Shown: positions 33,368 through 42,898, counted from the first letter of the stretch. The stretch: DNA of 64,000 nt from an uncultured Corynebacterium sp. (GCA_943913645.1 CALTYZ010000002.1:50515-114514), one strand, 5' to 3'. Notes: generated by a model not told the origin, from the sequence alone. Translations and numbers: made by a program.

Positions 33368-33964
33368 ATGCCTGTGATGACCGTTGGGGAGCGTTTCCCC
33401 GAGTTTGACCTCGTTGCGCTGAAAGGCGGCAACCTGAAATCTGTCGACGCTGCCTCGCCGGACGACTACTTTGAGCAAGTGTCGCTGGACAAGTACAGCG
33501 GCAAGTGGAAGGTTATCTTCTTCTACCCGAAGGACTTCACCTTCGTGTGCCCGACCGAGATTGCTGCGTTTGGCAAGCTGAATGAGGAGTTCGAGGACCG
33601 CGACGCGCAGGTACTGGGCGGCTCCACGGATAACGAGTACTCCCACTTCAACTGGCGCGCTACGCACGAAGAGTTGCTTGACGTCCCCTTCCCAATGTTT
33701 GCGGATGTCCGCCACGATCTGATTCGTGCATTGGGTGTGGAGAACTCCGCTGGGGTCGCTGATCGTGCGACATTCATCGTCGATCCGGACAATGTTATCC
33801 AGTTTGTCTCCGTTACCCCGGACGCAGTTGGCCGTAACGTCGAAGAGGTGCTTCGCGTGCTCGACGCGTTGCAGTCGGAGGAGGTCTGCGCATGTGATTG
33901 GCAGAAGAATGACCCGACGAAGAACATCGACAAGATGGCTGTGGTCCAGGAGTCGCTCAAGTAG
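33368..33964 (+). CDS. ahpC: AhpC, alkyl hydroperoxide peroxiredoxin
   Basis: The 198-residue 2-Cys peroxiredoxin reduces peroxides. The peroxidatic Cys61 is in FYPKDFTFVCPTEI, and Cys residues near 174-176 in VCACDW supply the resolving thiol. It resembles the actinobacterial AhpC that is recycled by AhpD rather than AhpF. The ATG follows GGAGG at 6-7 nt; a second Met three codons later is possible. It is divergent from oxyR with about 170 bp between, where OxyR should bind. A strong hairpin separates it from ahpD. Confidence 0.96.
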   Translation: MPVMTVGERFPEFDLVALKGGNLKSVDAASPDDYFEQVSLDKYSGKWKVIFFYPKDFTFVCPTEIAAFGKLNEEFEDRDAQVLGGSTDNEYSHFNWRATHEELLDVPFPMFADVRHDLIRALGVENSAGVADRATFIVDPDNVIQFVSVTPDAVGRNVEEVLRVLDALQSEEVCACDWQKNDPTKNIDKMAVVQESLK

Positions 33965-33971
33965 GCGCGTT

Positions 33972-34012
33972 GCCCCATTCCGCTCATCCCCGTGAAGCGG
34001 AATGGGGCTTTT
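33972..34012 (+). terminator. Rho-independent terminator/attenuator between ahpC and ahpD
   Basis: GCCCCATTCCGCT (33972-33984) pairs perfectly with AGCGGAATGGGGC (33996-34008) around an 11-nt loop and is followed by TTTT. The 13-bp stem should end many ahpC transcripts and lower ahpD expression. Confidence 0.85.
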
Positions 34013-34063
34013 CTAGCCGTACTGAATCGGAAAAATCTATCAACAGAGAGGAAGTAAAAGTTT

Positions 34064-34588
34064 ATGTCTATTGAAAGTTTGCGTGGTGCGCTTCCGGAAT
34101 ATGCCAAAGACCAGAAGCTCAACCTTGGGTCACTGACCCGCTCTACCGAGCTCAACGAGCAGCAACTCTGGGGAACGCTGGTAGCCTCGGCTGCAGCGAC
34201 TCGCAATGCGAAGGTGATCGGTGAGATCGCCGAGGAAGCGAAGGAGCATCTTTCCGACGAGGCGATTGACGCAGCTTACGGGGCTGCGACCGTGATGGCT
34301 ATGAACAATGTTGCCTATCGGGCAAAACATTGGCTCGGTGATGATTACGCGCAGGTCAAATTCGGTCTGCGGATGAACATCATCTCCAAACCAGGTGTGG
34401 ATAAGTCCGACTTCGAATTGTGGTCCCTGGCGGTTTCCACAATTAATGGCTGCGAGCATTGCGCGGTCGCTCACGCGAACACTGTGCGCGAAGAGGGACT
34501 CACCAAAGAACAGGTGTGGGAAGCGGTCAAGGTCGCTGCGGTGGTCCAGGCCGTCGCACAAACGATCGCGATCGAAGACGCTCGCTAG
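34064..34588 (+). CDS. ahpD: AhpD, alkylhydroperoxidase/reductant of AhpC
   Basis: The 174-residue protein is AhpD, the thiol relay that reduces AhpC in actinobacteria using lipoamide systems. The active site Cys130-x2-Cys133 and His137 (GCEHCAVAH) falls at the same numbers as I recall for M. tuberculosis AhpD. Upstream helices (WGTLVASAAATRNAKVI) are also typical. The ATG follows GAGAGGAAG. It is co-directional with ahpC but behind a strong hairpin. It converges on dadA with a 3-bp gap between stop codons. Confidence 0.95.
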   Translation: MSIESLRGALPEYAKDQKLNLGSLTRSTELNEQQLWGTLVASAAATRNAKVIGEIAEEAKEHLSDEAIDAAYGAATVMAMNNVAYRAKHWLGDDYAQVKFGLRMNIISKPGVDKSDFELWSLAVSTINGCEHCAVAHANTVREEGLTKEQVWEAVKVAAVVQAVAQTIAIEDAR

Positions 34589-34591
34589 ACG

Positions 34592-35839
34592 TCAAAGGCC
34601 ACTCAGGCGGCTACGAAGGGGGTCGAATGGTCTGATGGCCTCATCGACCTCTCCAGTGGCTATCTGTTTAGCGAGCATTTTCCCTGAGAGTGGGCCTAGA
34701 ACAACGCCCCACATGCCGTGGCCGCCGTTGGTGTAAACGTTCGGCAGTTTCGTCCTGCCGACTAAGGGCAACCCGTCCGGTGTGACCGGGCGGGAGCCTA
34801 CCCACTCATCCTGGCGTGAATCCCAGTTGACACCTTGGAACATAGGTTTCGTGGTGTGCACAATAGACTCCACTCGCTCTGGTTGAAACGGTTCGTCCGG
34901 GCCACGGAACTCCATCGTTCCTGCGATGCGGAAACGCCCCTGATAAGGGGTGCAGGCAACCTTTTGCACCGGTAAGTACACCGGGCAGGTTGCGGGCTGC
35001 TCCGTCTCCACGCTGAAGGAATAGCCTCGGCCAGCCTGTACCATCGTGCCCACCCCCATATCTTTGGCTAGTTGCGGTAGCCAAGCACCCGTGGCAATGA
35101 CGACGACGTCGGCGGACAGCCACTGCCCAGTAGCGAGTTTGACCGCTGGTTTGCGGGTGGATTGGACCGCTACAACTTCCTCACCACTTCGAACCACACC
35201 GCCGCGAGCCTCGATAGAATCCGCGATCGCTTGGCAATACGGCCCTGGCTCAATGTAGCGCTGGCCTTCCAATCGGTAGATCGCCTCGACTTTATCGGTC
35301 AGCATCGGGGCATCCTTGCGCGCTTCTTCAAGCGTCACCTCATGGAAGCTGATATCTTGTCCATGTCGCCGTGCACCTTCAATTTCCCCGACAAATCCAG
35401 AGACTTCACGTTTGCTGGCGAACCCGATGATAAAAGGAGCGTCAATACTTTGAGCGTCCACGCCAGCCAACTCGAGTTCGTCAAACGCTGCCAGCGCACC
35501 CAAATCGGCCAAGGTCAGCGACGCCATCGTGCGATTCCAAGCACGAGGCGTCGCGTGCGCCATGAACTGGGCAACAAACGCCCAGAGCTTCGGTTCGATC
35601 CGAACCGGCACGTCGAGTGCCGCGTGCCGGTCAAACAGTGCCGTTGGGCCGTAACCCCACAGGCTTGGGTGGGCGAGTGGGATCGTCTTTCCCGGTGCTA
35701 GCCACCCAGCGTTGCCCCACGATGATCCAGCGGCGACCCCGATTCGGTCAATCACCTCAACGTCATACCCGTACTCTTGTAGGTACCAGGCACTTGCCAA
35801 TCCGGTCATGCCCGCCCCGATAATCAACGCTCTGGCCAT
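34592..35839 (-). CDS. DadA-like FAD-dependent D-amino acid dehydrogenase
   Basis: The 415-residue DAO-family flavoprotein begins with the FAD-binding GAGMTGLASAWYLQE and the acidic end of the second strand (VEVIDR). The middle shows WGNAGWLAPG and YRLEGQRYIEPGPYC, and the C-terminus TPDGLPLVGR followed by TNGGHGMWG, all as in DadA. It probably oxidises D-amino acids and passes electrons to the respiratory chain, but sarcosine or glycine oxidase activity cannot be excluded. The ATG at 35839 follows GGAGGGG at 5 nt. No alanine racemase gene is near. Confidence 0.85.
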   Translation of the reverse strand: MARALIIGAGMTGLASAWYLQEYGYDVEVIDRIGVAAGSSWGNAGWLAPGKTIPLAHPSLWGYGPTALFDRHAALDVPVRIEPKLWAFVAQFMAHATPRAWNRTMASLTLADLGALAAFDELELAGVDAQSIDAPFIIGFASKREVSGFVGEIEGARRHGQDISFHEVTLEEARKDAPMLTDKVEAIYRLEGQRYIEPGPYCQAIADSIEARGGVVRSGEEVVAVQSTRKPAVKLATGQWLSADVVVIATGAWLPQLAKDMGVGTMVQAGRGYSFSVETEQPATCPVYLPVQKVACTPYQGRFRIAGTMEFRGPDEPFQPERVESIVHTTKPMFQGVNWDSRQDEWVGSRPVTPDGLPLVGRTKLPNVYTNGGHGMWGVVLGPLSGKMLAKQIATGEVDEAIRPFDPLRSRLSGL

Positions 35840-35907
35840 GATCGCCCCTCCTAGAGAGCAACAACACAATTAACGCTTTTGAATCTACTCCGCATACAAC
35901 GCGCAAG

Positions 35908-38451
35908 CTAGCATTGTACAAGTTCTAGGCGAGTTAACCGCACCTCCCCAGCCGCGTCTGATGCATCAAGGTCCACCTCACCATGGAGCTGGAATGCGTT
36001 ATCGCCAGCGGGGTCTTTGAGGATCTGTGTGACGCGCCAACGCCGTGCGGTTTGATCAGCAATGTGGAAATACTCAGGGCCTCTGGCATCTGGACCGATA
36101 TCGAGGTCGTCGTATTCGTCGAAGTAGTCATCCATAGCCGCAGGCCAGTCCACCGTCTCCCGCGGATCAAGATAGTCAAGCATCTCAGCTAACTGATTTT
36201 CCTTCTCATACGCAAAGAGCTCAACAAGGCGGTAGAAGAAGTTCCTCACCATGATCTCGAATGCGCGGCGGTTGGCGGTCAGCGCTGTGGGGTCTTCTAC
36301 TCCGAAAGCCAGCTCGCGGTCGAGTGTTTCCTGCGAGATGGGAGCGTCGTCGGCAGCCATATGGGCCCATTCCTCGATCAGCGAGGAATCCACCTGGCGG
36401 ATTAGCTCACCAAGCCACACCACAATGTCTGCAAGTTCGTCGTTGAAATAGTCGTGCGGGACAGAGTGAGACAACGTCCGCCACGCATCCGTCAAGTAGC
36501 GCAAGACGACGCCCTCGGAGCGTGCAAGTCTATAGGTGGAGATGACATCAGAAAACGTCATCGCATGTTCGATCATGTCGCGCACAACGGATTTCGGCGC
36601 GAGTTCGAAGTCCTTGGCCCATGGGTTCGATTGGGCGAATGTCTCAAAAGCTGCGTCAAGTTCTACTGCCAGTGGCTGGGGGTACGTCACATCTTCTAAA
36701 AGAGCCACACGGTCGGTGTAATCCACGCCCTCCGCTTTCAGAGCAGCGAGTTCCTCACTGCGCGCCTGCGATTGCTGAGCTTGAAGGAGCTGACGCGGGT
36801 TGTCCAAAATCGCCTCGATCGTGGAGATGACATCGAGCGTGTAGCTTTCAAAGTTCGGGTCAAGCACCGTCAGAAACGCGAGTGCAAACGGGGCGAGGGG
36901 CTGATTGAGCGCAAAGTCACGATCAAGCTCATAGGTCAACGTATAGGGGCGCAGCGCAGGAGAGTCAGGGGTGCGTTCAACGACGCCAGCGCTGATCAGA
37001 CCGCGTAAAAGTTCAACCGTGGTTACAATGTCGCGGTTTTGTTTTTGCCTGTGATCGTGGTTCGTCCGCAGGAGGTGCCGCATGTGTTCGTATCCGTCTC
37101 CAGGGCGCGCGATGACATTCAACAACATCGAATTGGATACTTTGAATTGGCTCACTAGCTCCTCTGGCTCAGCGGCAGTGAGCCGTTCGAAGGTTTTTTC
37201 AGACCACGTCACTTCGCCGTCACGTGCCGCCTTCTTCCGGAGCTTTTTCAACTTCTGGGGATCATCACCCGCCTTTCTGCGCAGCTTCACATTCTCAATC
37301 TCATGCTCTGGTGCTTCAACAACGACAGTGCCTTCCGTGTCGTAGCCTGCCCGGCCTGCGCGCCCCGCAATTTGATGGAACTCACGCGACTTCAATATTC
37401 GCTGGCTACTTCCGTCGAACTTCGCCAGGCCTGTCAATAAAACGGTGCGGATGGGCACATTGATCCCGACCCCAAGGGTGTCAGTGCCGCAGATCACTTT
37501 AAGCAATCCGGTTTGGGAGAGACGCTCCACCAAGCGGCGGTATTTCGGGAGCATCCCGGCATGATGAATGCCGATGCCTCGGCGTAGCAGCTTCGACAAT
37601 GTCTTCCCGAATGAAGTGGTGAAGCGAAAGTCGCCGATAGCATCGACAAGTTGCTGCTTTTCTTCATTATTCAGCAACCGCAAACTCGTCAATGCTTGGG
37701 CGCGTTCAGCTGCTTCACGCTGCGAAAAGTGCACAACGTAGAGGGGTGCCTTGTTGTCTGCAATCAGCTGCTCGATGGACTCATGCACCGGTGTAAACAC
37801 GTAGTGAAAGTCGAGGGGGACAGGCCGTTGAGTTCCTCCGACGTAGGAGGTTGCCCGTCCGGTGCGTTGCGTCAGATCTTCTTGCAACCACTGTGTATCA
37901 CCGAGCGTGGCTGACATCAACAGGAATTGCGCCTTTGGAAGTTCCAGCAGTGGCACTTGCCACGCCCAGCCGCGGTCCGGTTCGGAGTAGTAGTGAAACT
38001 CATCCATCACTACTTGGTCGACACGGGCATTCGCCCCTTCCCTCAGCGCGATATTGGCAAGAATCTCCGCCGTGGCTGCGATAATCGGAGCATCTCGGTT
38101 GACTGTTGCGTCCCCGGTCATCATCCCCACGTTCTCTGGGCCGAAGGTTTCGCACAATGCAAAGAACTTCTCACTCACCAGCGCCTTGATTGGTGCGGTA
38201 TAGAACGAGCGCTGGCCTTGCGCCAGCGCAAAGAAGTGAGCAGCGTTTGCCACCATTGACTTTCCCGAACCAGTCGGCGTGGCCAGGATGACGTTGTCAC
38301 CTGCGAGTAAAGAAAGCGACGCTTCTTCTTGCGCCGGGTAAAGCGAAATACCTTGGTCCTGCGCCCAGGCGATGAACGCGTCCCAAACTACATCGGCAAA
38401 AAGCGGCTCGGGAACGTCGACGAGATCCGGTAGCACATCTGGAAGCTTCAC
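35908..38451 (-). CDS. Ski2/Mtr4-type superfamily 2 helicase (DUF3516)
   Basis: The 847-residue helicase has motif I ATPTGSGKSMVAN, motif II DEFH (VVMDEFHYYSEPDRGWAW, in place of DEXH), MSATLGD (III) and QIAGRAGRAGYD (VI) in the first half, and an actinobacterial DUF3516 C-terminal half with a helical bundle ending in an acidic stretch. It is the homologue of M. tuberculosis HelY-related/Rv2092c-like proteins, thought to act on RNA. The GTG at 38451 is preceded by GCAGGA and a TACCGT hexamer 7 nt upstream. It follows the PAC2 gene by 32 bp. Confidence 0.88.
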   Translation of the reverse strand: MKLPDVLPDLVDVPEPLFADVVWDAFIAWAQDQGISLYPAQEEASLSLLAGDNVILATPTGSGKSMVANAAHFFALAQGQRSFYTAPIKALVSEKFFALCETFGPENVGMMTGDATVNRDAPIIAATAEILANIALREGANARVDQVVMDEFHYYSEPDRGWAWQVPLLELPKAQFLLMSATLGDTQWLQEDLTQRTGRATSYVGGTQRPVPLDFHYVFTPVHESIEQLIADNKAPLYVVHFSQREAAERAQALTSLRLLNNEEKQQLVDAIGDFRFTTSFGKTLSKLLRRGIGIHHAGMLPKYRRLVERLSQTGLLKVICGTDTLGVGINVPIRTVLLTGLAKFDGSSQRILKSREFHQIAGRAGRAGYDTEGTVVVEAPEHEIENVKLRRKAGDDPQKLKKLRKKAARDGEVTWSEKTFERLTAAEPEELVSQFKVSNSMLLNVIARPGDGYEHMRHLLRTNHDHRQKQNRDIVTTVELLRGLISAGVVERTPDSPALRPYTLTYELDRDFALNQPLAPFALAFLTVLDPNFESYTLDVISTIEAILDNPRQLLQAQQSQARSEELAALKAEGVDYTDRVALLEDVTYPQPLAVELDAAFETFAQSNPWAKDFELAPKSVVRDMIEHAMTFSDVISTYRLARSEGVVLRYLTDAWRTLSHSVPHDYFNDELADIVVWLGELIRQVDSSLIEEWAHMAADDAPISQETLDRELAFGVEDPTALTANRRAFEIMVRNFFYRLVELFAYEKENQLAEMLDYLDPRETVDWPAAMDDYFDEYDDLDIGPDARGPEYFHIADQTARRWRVTQILKDPAGDNAFQLHGEVDLDASDAAGEVRLTRLELVQC

Positions 38452-38458
38452 TCCTGCA

Positions 38459-38464
38459 ACGGTA
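38459..38464 (-). promoter_or_regulatory. Possible -10 hexamer of the DUF3516 helicase gene
   Basis: TACCGT on the minus strand ends 7 nt before the GTG. An adjacent GCAGGA could instead act as a ribosome site in a longer transcript from the PAC2 gene. Confidence 0.35.
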
Positions 38465-38483
38465 GCCGAGTTAGCAGCGGGAG

Positions 38484-39566
38484 CTACTCATCGTCATCGG
38501 CACGGTCCTCGGCCGACCCGTCTGATGTAGCCTCCGGACCGGCGCTTTGATCGTCATCTTCAGTTGGGTCGAGGAAATAGTGGTCTTTCAGTCGCTGTTG
38601 CTCGTCAGCAAGCGGCAGCTGCTGGGAGGCAGCCTGATCACGGTCCCTATCCTCAATCGCTGCAAGGAAGTTCTCGAACGCTTCGCTGATCTCATCGCCG
38701 GATGGCACCTGTGCCTCGCCGGGCATCATCGCGCTTGGGTTGCGCTCGCGGTACTCCTCCATTTCGGAGTCGTAGTGTTGTTCAAGTGCCTGAACAACGT
38801 GGCTGATTTCTTCTGATGCAGCAGTCTGCTCGGCAAGCTGGCGGGAAACTTTGGCCATGTCGCGTTCGAGTGAGCGCAATGGGAACTTGAGCTTGGAAGT
38901 ATCTTCTACCGACTGCAGCAGCTGAAATGCCGCGTGTGGGTAGGGCGAGGATGCAACGTAGTGCGGCACGTGGGCCGTGAAGCCAGCCACCGACCGCCCA
39001 CGCCTATGAAGTTCACGCTCGATGAGTATCGCGGCGGAACCGGGAATAGTCACCAGTCCGTCAAAGGTGAACATTGACCCTACTAAGTTGCGGTCGTTGC
39101 CGTGGGCAGAGACGACGAGCGGACGAGTATGCGGGGCGCCCATCGGTGCGGCGTAAAGACAGATCGTTTCGCTGACGCCAAATCGTTCGACTAAGTCCGC
39201 CACTGCTTCGCTGAAGGCCTCCCAGCGGAGATCTGGTTCTGGCCCCGAGAGCAGCAAAAACGGGGTGCCTGCAGTGTCTCGCAGCACCCTCATGTCCAAC
39301 TCAAGGTCTTCAATATGCGAAATCTCGTGCTGGCTCAGAGTGACAACTGGACGGCGCGAGCGGTAATCGATCAGTTCATCGTTGTTGAACGTTGCCACTG
39401 TACGCGACTCCAACGCAGCCTTGAGGTGTTCTGCACTGCCTTCGACGGCGTGGCCCGCATCTGCATAGCCCTGCATCGCGATGATCAGGGTAGGGCCGGC
39501 GGGAGACCCCTCGCCGACATTTGGCGAGGGATACTCAAGCTCATACATGCGGCGTTCGTCCGACAT
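38484..39566 (-). CDS. PAC2-family protein
   Basis: The 360-residue protein belongs to the PAC2 (proteasome assembly chaperone 2-like) family, matching M. tuberculosis Rv2714. Conserved parts are GYADAGHAVEG near residue 33, the segment LLLSGPEPDLRWEAF, the MGAPHTRPLVVSAHG block and VPHYVASSPYPHAAFQLL. The C-terminal 80 residues are acidic and disordered. Its biological role is unknown; this species need not have a proteasome. The ATG follows CCAGGAGGA. The helicase gene lies 32 bp downstream and is probably in the same operon. Confidence 0.88.
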   Translation of the reverse strand: MSDERRMYELEYPSPNVGEGSPAGPTLIIAMQGYADAGHAVEGSAEHLKAALESRTVATFNNDELIDYRSRRPVVTLSQHEISHIEDLELDMRVLRDTAGTPFLLLSGPEPDLRWEAFSEAVADLVERFGVSETICLYAAPMGAPHTRPLVVSAHGNDRNLVGSMFTFDGLVTIPGSAAILIERELHRRGRSVAGFTAHVPHYVASSPYPHAAFQLLQSVEDTSKLKFPLRSLERDMAKVSRQLAEQTAASEEISHVVQALEQHYDSEMEEYRERNPSAMMPGEAQVPSGDEISEAFENFLAAIEDRDRDQAASQQLPLADEQQRLKDHYFLDPTEDDDQSAGPEATSDGSAEDRADDDE

Positions 39567-39886
39567 GGCATTCCTCCTGGTTCATGACGAATTACGTGTC
39601 ACGCAGTTGTTGCGCGTGGCAGGCGCACTTTCTTGCGCATTCTATTCTGACAACGGTGTAAGCCGCCGATACATTCCCCAATTGCACTCGGTTTCAATCG
39701 AAACCAGCGAGAAAGGGGGTGGGGAACTAGCCATTGTGCAACAGATGATTGGTTTACACCAGCGCCGCACGCCTGTTTTCCACAACGTAGGAAAAGGATG
39801 ACCATTGAGTTGTGTTTTGTGCATGCTTGTTCTCCGTGTCACAAGGCGGCGGGGAACCAGAAGCTCAGAAGGGGAGTCCAATACAC
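39567..39886. other. 320-bp gene-free stretch between PAC2 and DUF4192 genes
   Basis: The stretch separates two divergent genes. On the plus strand CTGACA (39647-39652) and TACATT (39670-39675) are spaced by 17 nt, a good vegetative promoter; this would give the DUF4192 mRNA a leader of about 205 nt. On the minus strand the PAC2 gene has its ribosome site. No ORF, repeat or tRNA was seen in it. Confidence 0.45.
39647..39675 (+). promoter_or_regulatory. Candidate SigA-type promoter upstream of the DUF4192 gene
   Basis: CTGACA-N17-TACATT matches both elements and spacing of a vegetative promoter. The start codon is about 200 nt downstream. Confidence 0.4.
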
Positions 39887-41011
39887 ATGACTTACACACC
39901 ACAGCCACCGCGGCAGAACACACCGACTCACTACACACTTTCAGGAGCTGGCGACTTCATCGCCTCAATCCCTGGGCTGCTTGGCTACTTCCCCCAAGAA
40001 TCCGCCATCGTCGTCACCCTGGAGATGGATAAGGATGCCGGCGCTGCGTGTATTGGGCAGGTCCTTCGCACCGACGTTGGCGATACTGAGCAGGTAACGG
40101 CAATGGCCAACATGGCACCGACTGGCCCAGCTCTCGCACACCTCGGGTTGGTAGTGAGCCGGATCCCAGACTCCACACTCGTGCGCGAGGCAGTCAAAGC
40201 GCTGTACACAGCGATCGACGTCAAAGGTGATGCCGTTGTCGACGCCTGCTGGCACGTTTCCGAGATCGCAACCGGCACGCCCTACTGCCTGCTGTTTGGC
40301 CCGGCAGCAGCAGAGGTTGCCCAGGCTGGACTTTCAGGTGACCTGCTCAGCGGAACCGTCTCTTCGATCATTGCCCAGCCCACCATGGAGCCGCTGATTG
40401 CACAAGGAGCCTTGCCAGAGCTTGAGAAAAACGACACACGAAGCTTTTTTGATCGCTTTGAGTCGGGTGCAGGTGCAGTGACGCAGTCACAAGGCGCGCA
40501 GGTGCGGCGTCGCGGCAAGCAGCTAGTGCAACAACTCGCAGTTAGACCAGACAAGGTCCGAAGTGAGGTCAGTCGTGCCTGCGCTGTGCTCGCCCATGCT
40601 CCCGAGTTGCCGTTCGTTGGCTCGGCGAAACGGGCTCTACCTGCAGAAGTCATGGTGAACCCTACCGATTTTGAGATAGTTGCGACAATGCTCTCCCAAC
40701 CGCTTTTGCGCGATTGTCTGTTTCAAGCCGCAATCCGCCATCCAAAATCGGCGGCGACGGTGTTGCTCACCATCGCCCGCAGTTTCGATGGCGATATACG
40801 CGCCAACGCGTTGAGTCTGTGGAGCGTGATTGCTGTCAGACTCCGGCTGCCCTCCTGGGCGCAGGCAGCAGTCGACGCAGCCCAGGAGGAAATGCCGGCA
40901 CACTCACTGTCCGACCTCCTCCACCAGCTGTTGCGAATGGGGGCGCACGAGAAGATTTTGGACAGCGCGCTGGCCGGTTGCGAAGAGGTGTGGGACGATC
41001 TCGCGGTCTAA
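39887..41011 (+). CDS. DUF4192 family protein
   Basis: The 374-residue soluble protein carries the actinobacterial DUF4192 domain over nearly its full length. The N-terminal LSGAGDFIASIPGLLGYFPQESAIVVTL is the family hallmark, and a second conserved block with NALSLWSVIAVRLR is in the C-terminal third. The function is unknown. The ATG at 39887 has AGGGGAG upstream; the frame extension of 25 codons lacks both a site and conservation. It stands alone between the PAC2 gene (divergent) and galE (convergent). Confidence 0.85.
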   Translation: MTYTPQPPRQNTPTHYTLSGAGDFIASIPGLLGYFPQESAIVVTLEMDKDAGAACIGQVLRTDVGDTEQVTAMANMAPTGPALAHLGLVVSRIPDSTLVREAVKALYTAIDVKGDAVVDACWHVSEIATGTPYCLLFGPAAAEVAQAGLSGDLLSGTVSSIIAQPTMEPLIAQGALPELEKNDTRSFFDRFESGAGAVTQSQGAQVRRRGKQLVQQLAVRPDKVRSEVSRACAVLAHAPELPFVGSAKRALPAEVMVNPTDFEIVATMLSQPLLRDCLFQAAIRHPKSAATVLLTIARSFDGDIRANALSLWSVIAVRLRLPSWAQAAVDAAQEEMPAHSLSDLLHQLLRMGAHEKILDSALAGCEEVWDDLAV

Positions 41012-41062
41012 CCTACGAGCGGAAAAGAAATCTGCAGCCTCCATACCTCGTTTAGTTGACGT

Positions 41063-42043
41063 CTACTTGGCAGCGTGCGATCTATCGCCGAGTTGCTGTG
41101 TATAGGCCCATGCGTCTTCGACGATGCGTTTGAGGGAGGTGCGGGACGGGTTCCAACCAAGTTCCTGTTTGATCTTCTCCGATGAAGCAACAAGGACAGC
41201 TGGATCCCCGGCTCTGCGGTCAGCGACATCTGCCGGAATTGGGTGCCCGGTCACCTCCCGGCACATGTCAATTACCTCGCGGACCGTGTATCCGTCACCG
41301 GAGCCAAGGTTGAAGATCTTGTGCTGGCCCGCGATATTGGACTCAAGCGCAAGCATGTGCGCGTCAGCGAGGTCGCGAACGTGGATGTAATCGCGAACAC
41401 ACGTGCCATCCTTGGTTGGCCAGTCATCCCCGAAAATCATGATTTTGTCGCGATAGCCCATCGCCACGTGAAGCACCAGAGGGATGAGGTGGGTTTCTGT
41501 TTTGTGGTTCTCTCCAATCTGACCGTACGCGCCCGCAACGTTGAAGTAACGCAAGCTTGTCGCCCCAATCCCGTAGGCCGCGCAGTAGGAGGATATCGCA
41601 TAGTCGATGGCGAGTTTGGTTGCACCGTACGGGTTGGTCGGCCGCGTCGGATCAGTCTCAAGGATGGGAACTGACTCGGGCTCGCCGTACGTTGCGGCGG
41701 TGGAAGAAAACACTAAAGAATTCACGTCGTGGGTGCGCATGCAATCAAGCAGATGGAGGGACACCCCGAGGTTGCCGTGCCAGTACCCGGCGGGCTCTTC
41801 CATGGACTCTCCCACGAGGGAGCGAGCAGCAAAGTGAACGATGCCGTCATACTTGTCTGCGCCGAGCACGTCATCGAGCACCTTGGTGAGCTCGCCCTCT
41901 ACAAGCGTGGCACCTTCGGGAACGCTGTCACGGTTGCCGGTGCTGAAGTCATCAATGATAACCACCTCATGCCCAGATTCCATCAAAGCTGCAGCGCACA
42001 CACTGCCAACATAACCCGCCCCACCAGTAACAATCAGTTTCAT
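41063..42043 (-). CDS. galE: GalE, UDP-glucose 4-epimerase
   Basis: The 326-residue short-chain dehydrogenase has the NAD motif GGAGYVGS, catalytic Ser/Thr in FSSTAATYGEP, Tyr and Lys in NPYGATKLA, and VRDYIHVRDLADAH. It makes UDP-galactose, needed in corynebacteria for cell-wall galactan. It lies 3 bp behind dtxR, the arrangement known from C. glutamicum and C. diphtheriae, so it shares the dtxR transcript. No regulatory link between iron and galactose is evident. Confidence 0.95.
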   Translation of the reverse strand: MKLIVTGGAGYVGSVCAAALMESGHEVVIIDDFSTGNRDSVPEGATLVEGELTKVLDDVLGADKYDGIVHFAARSLVGESMEEPAGYWHGNLGVSLHLLDCMRTHDVNSLVFSSTAATYGEPESVPILETDPTRPTNPYGATKLAIDYAISSYCAAYGIGATSLRYFNVAGAYGQIGENHKTETHLIPLVLHVAMGYRDKIMIFGDDWPTKDGTCVRDYIHVRDLADAHMLALESNIAGQHKIFNLGSGDGYTVREVIDMCREVTGHPIPADVADRRAGDPAVLVASSEKIKQELGWNPSRTSLKRIVEDAWAYTQQLGDRSHAAK

Positions 42044-42046
42044 GTT

Positions 42047-42757
42047 TTACCCGCTTACTTGTTCGTTCTTGTCGGCCACACTTACTCGAAGAGCATGAGC
42101 ATAATCGGGTGCGAGCCGCACACTGTCGCCACCAGGCGTGGTGACAGTAACTCCACCATCTTCGAGGGGGGTGAGCGTAACAGTCTGGCCCACTAATGGG
42201 CCAAGAGTGATGACCGGGTCCTGCGTTTCGGTGCCTTGCTGGAGAATTTCGCTGATCTGTACGACGGTGACTTCTGTTGGGCCATCGAGTGCCAGATCGA
42301 TTGCGCGGGTTCCATCTTGTCCGACTGTCGTTCCTTGTGCCCCGATCTGATCGAGCGAGGGTATCGGATTGCCGAACGGGGATCGGGATGCGTCTTCCAA
42401 AACTGCGACCACCCGGCGCTCGACCTCGTTGCTCATGACGTGCTCCCAACGGCAGGCCTCGTCATGCACTTGATCGATGTCGAGCTTGAGGATATCGGTG
42501 AGTAACCGTTCCGCGAGGCGGTGTTTGCGCATAACAGCCGTAGCGAGTTCGCGTCCCCGCGGGGTCAGCGAGAGGGAGCGGTCACGTTCAACGACTATCA
42601 AATCATCGCGCTCCATTCGTGCCACCGTCTGGGATACGGTCGGACCTGATTGTGCTAAGCGCTCAGCGATCCGCGCGCGAAGCGGGGTAATGCCCTCCTC
42701 TTCAAGCTCGTAGACGGTGCGAAGGTACATCTCGGTCGTGTCAACCAGATCTCGCAT
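42047..42757 (-). CDS. dtxR: DtxR, iron-dependent repressor
   Basis: The 236-residue regulator senses Fe2+ and represses iron uptake genes. The N-terminus MRDLVDTTEMYLRTVYELEEEG is nearly that of C. diphtheriae DtxR. It has the winged helix (about residues 1-73), a dimerisation/metal domain with CRWEHVMSNEVERR (metal-binding Cys, Glu and His) and an SH3-like C-terminal domain. The start at 42757 is taken from this conserved N-terminus; an upstream GTG/ATG adds six residues. It follows sigB and precedes galE. No DtxR box was recognised in the window. Confidence 0.96.
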   Translation of the reverse strand: MRDLVDTTEMYLRTVYELEEEGITPLRARIAERLAQSGPTVSQTVARMERDDLIVVERDRSLSLTPRGRELATAVMRKHRLAERLLTDILKLDIDQVHDEACRWEHVMSNEVERRVVAVLEDASRSPFGNPIPSLDQIGAQGTTVGQDGTRAIDLALDGPTEVTVVQISEILQQGTETQDPVITLGPLVGQTVTLTPLEDGGVTVTTPGGDSVRLAPDYAHALRVSVADKNEQVSG

Positions 42758-42898
42758 ACCAGGCTTACCTCTCACTTCTTGCTTGGTTCATCAATCGCTG
42801 CCGGGATGGTCAGCGATATCCAGGTCCGTACATCACATACGGCCCGGTAAACTGAACAGGGTCTACTCTAACGCAGCGATGAGGGCAGCGAGCAGAAC

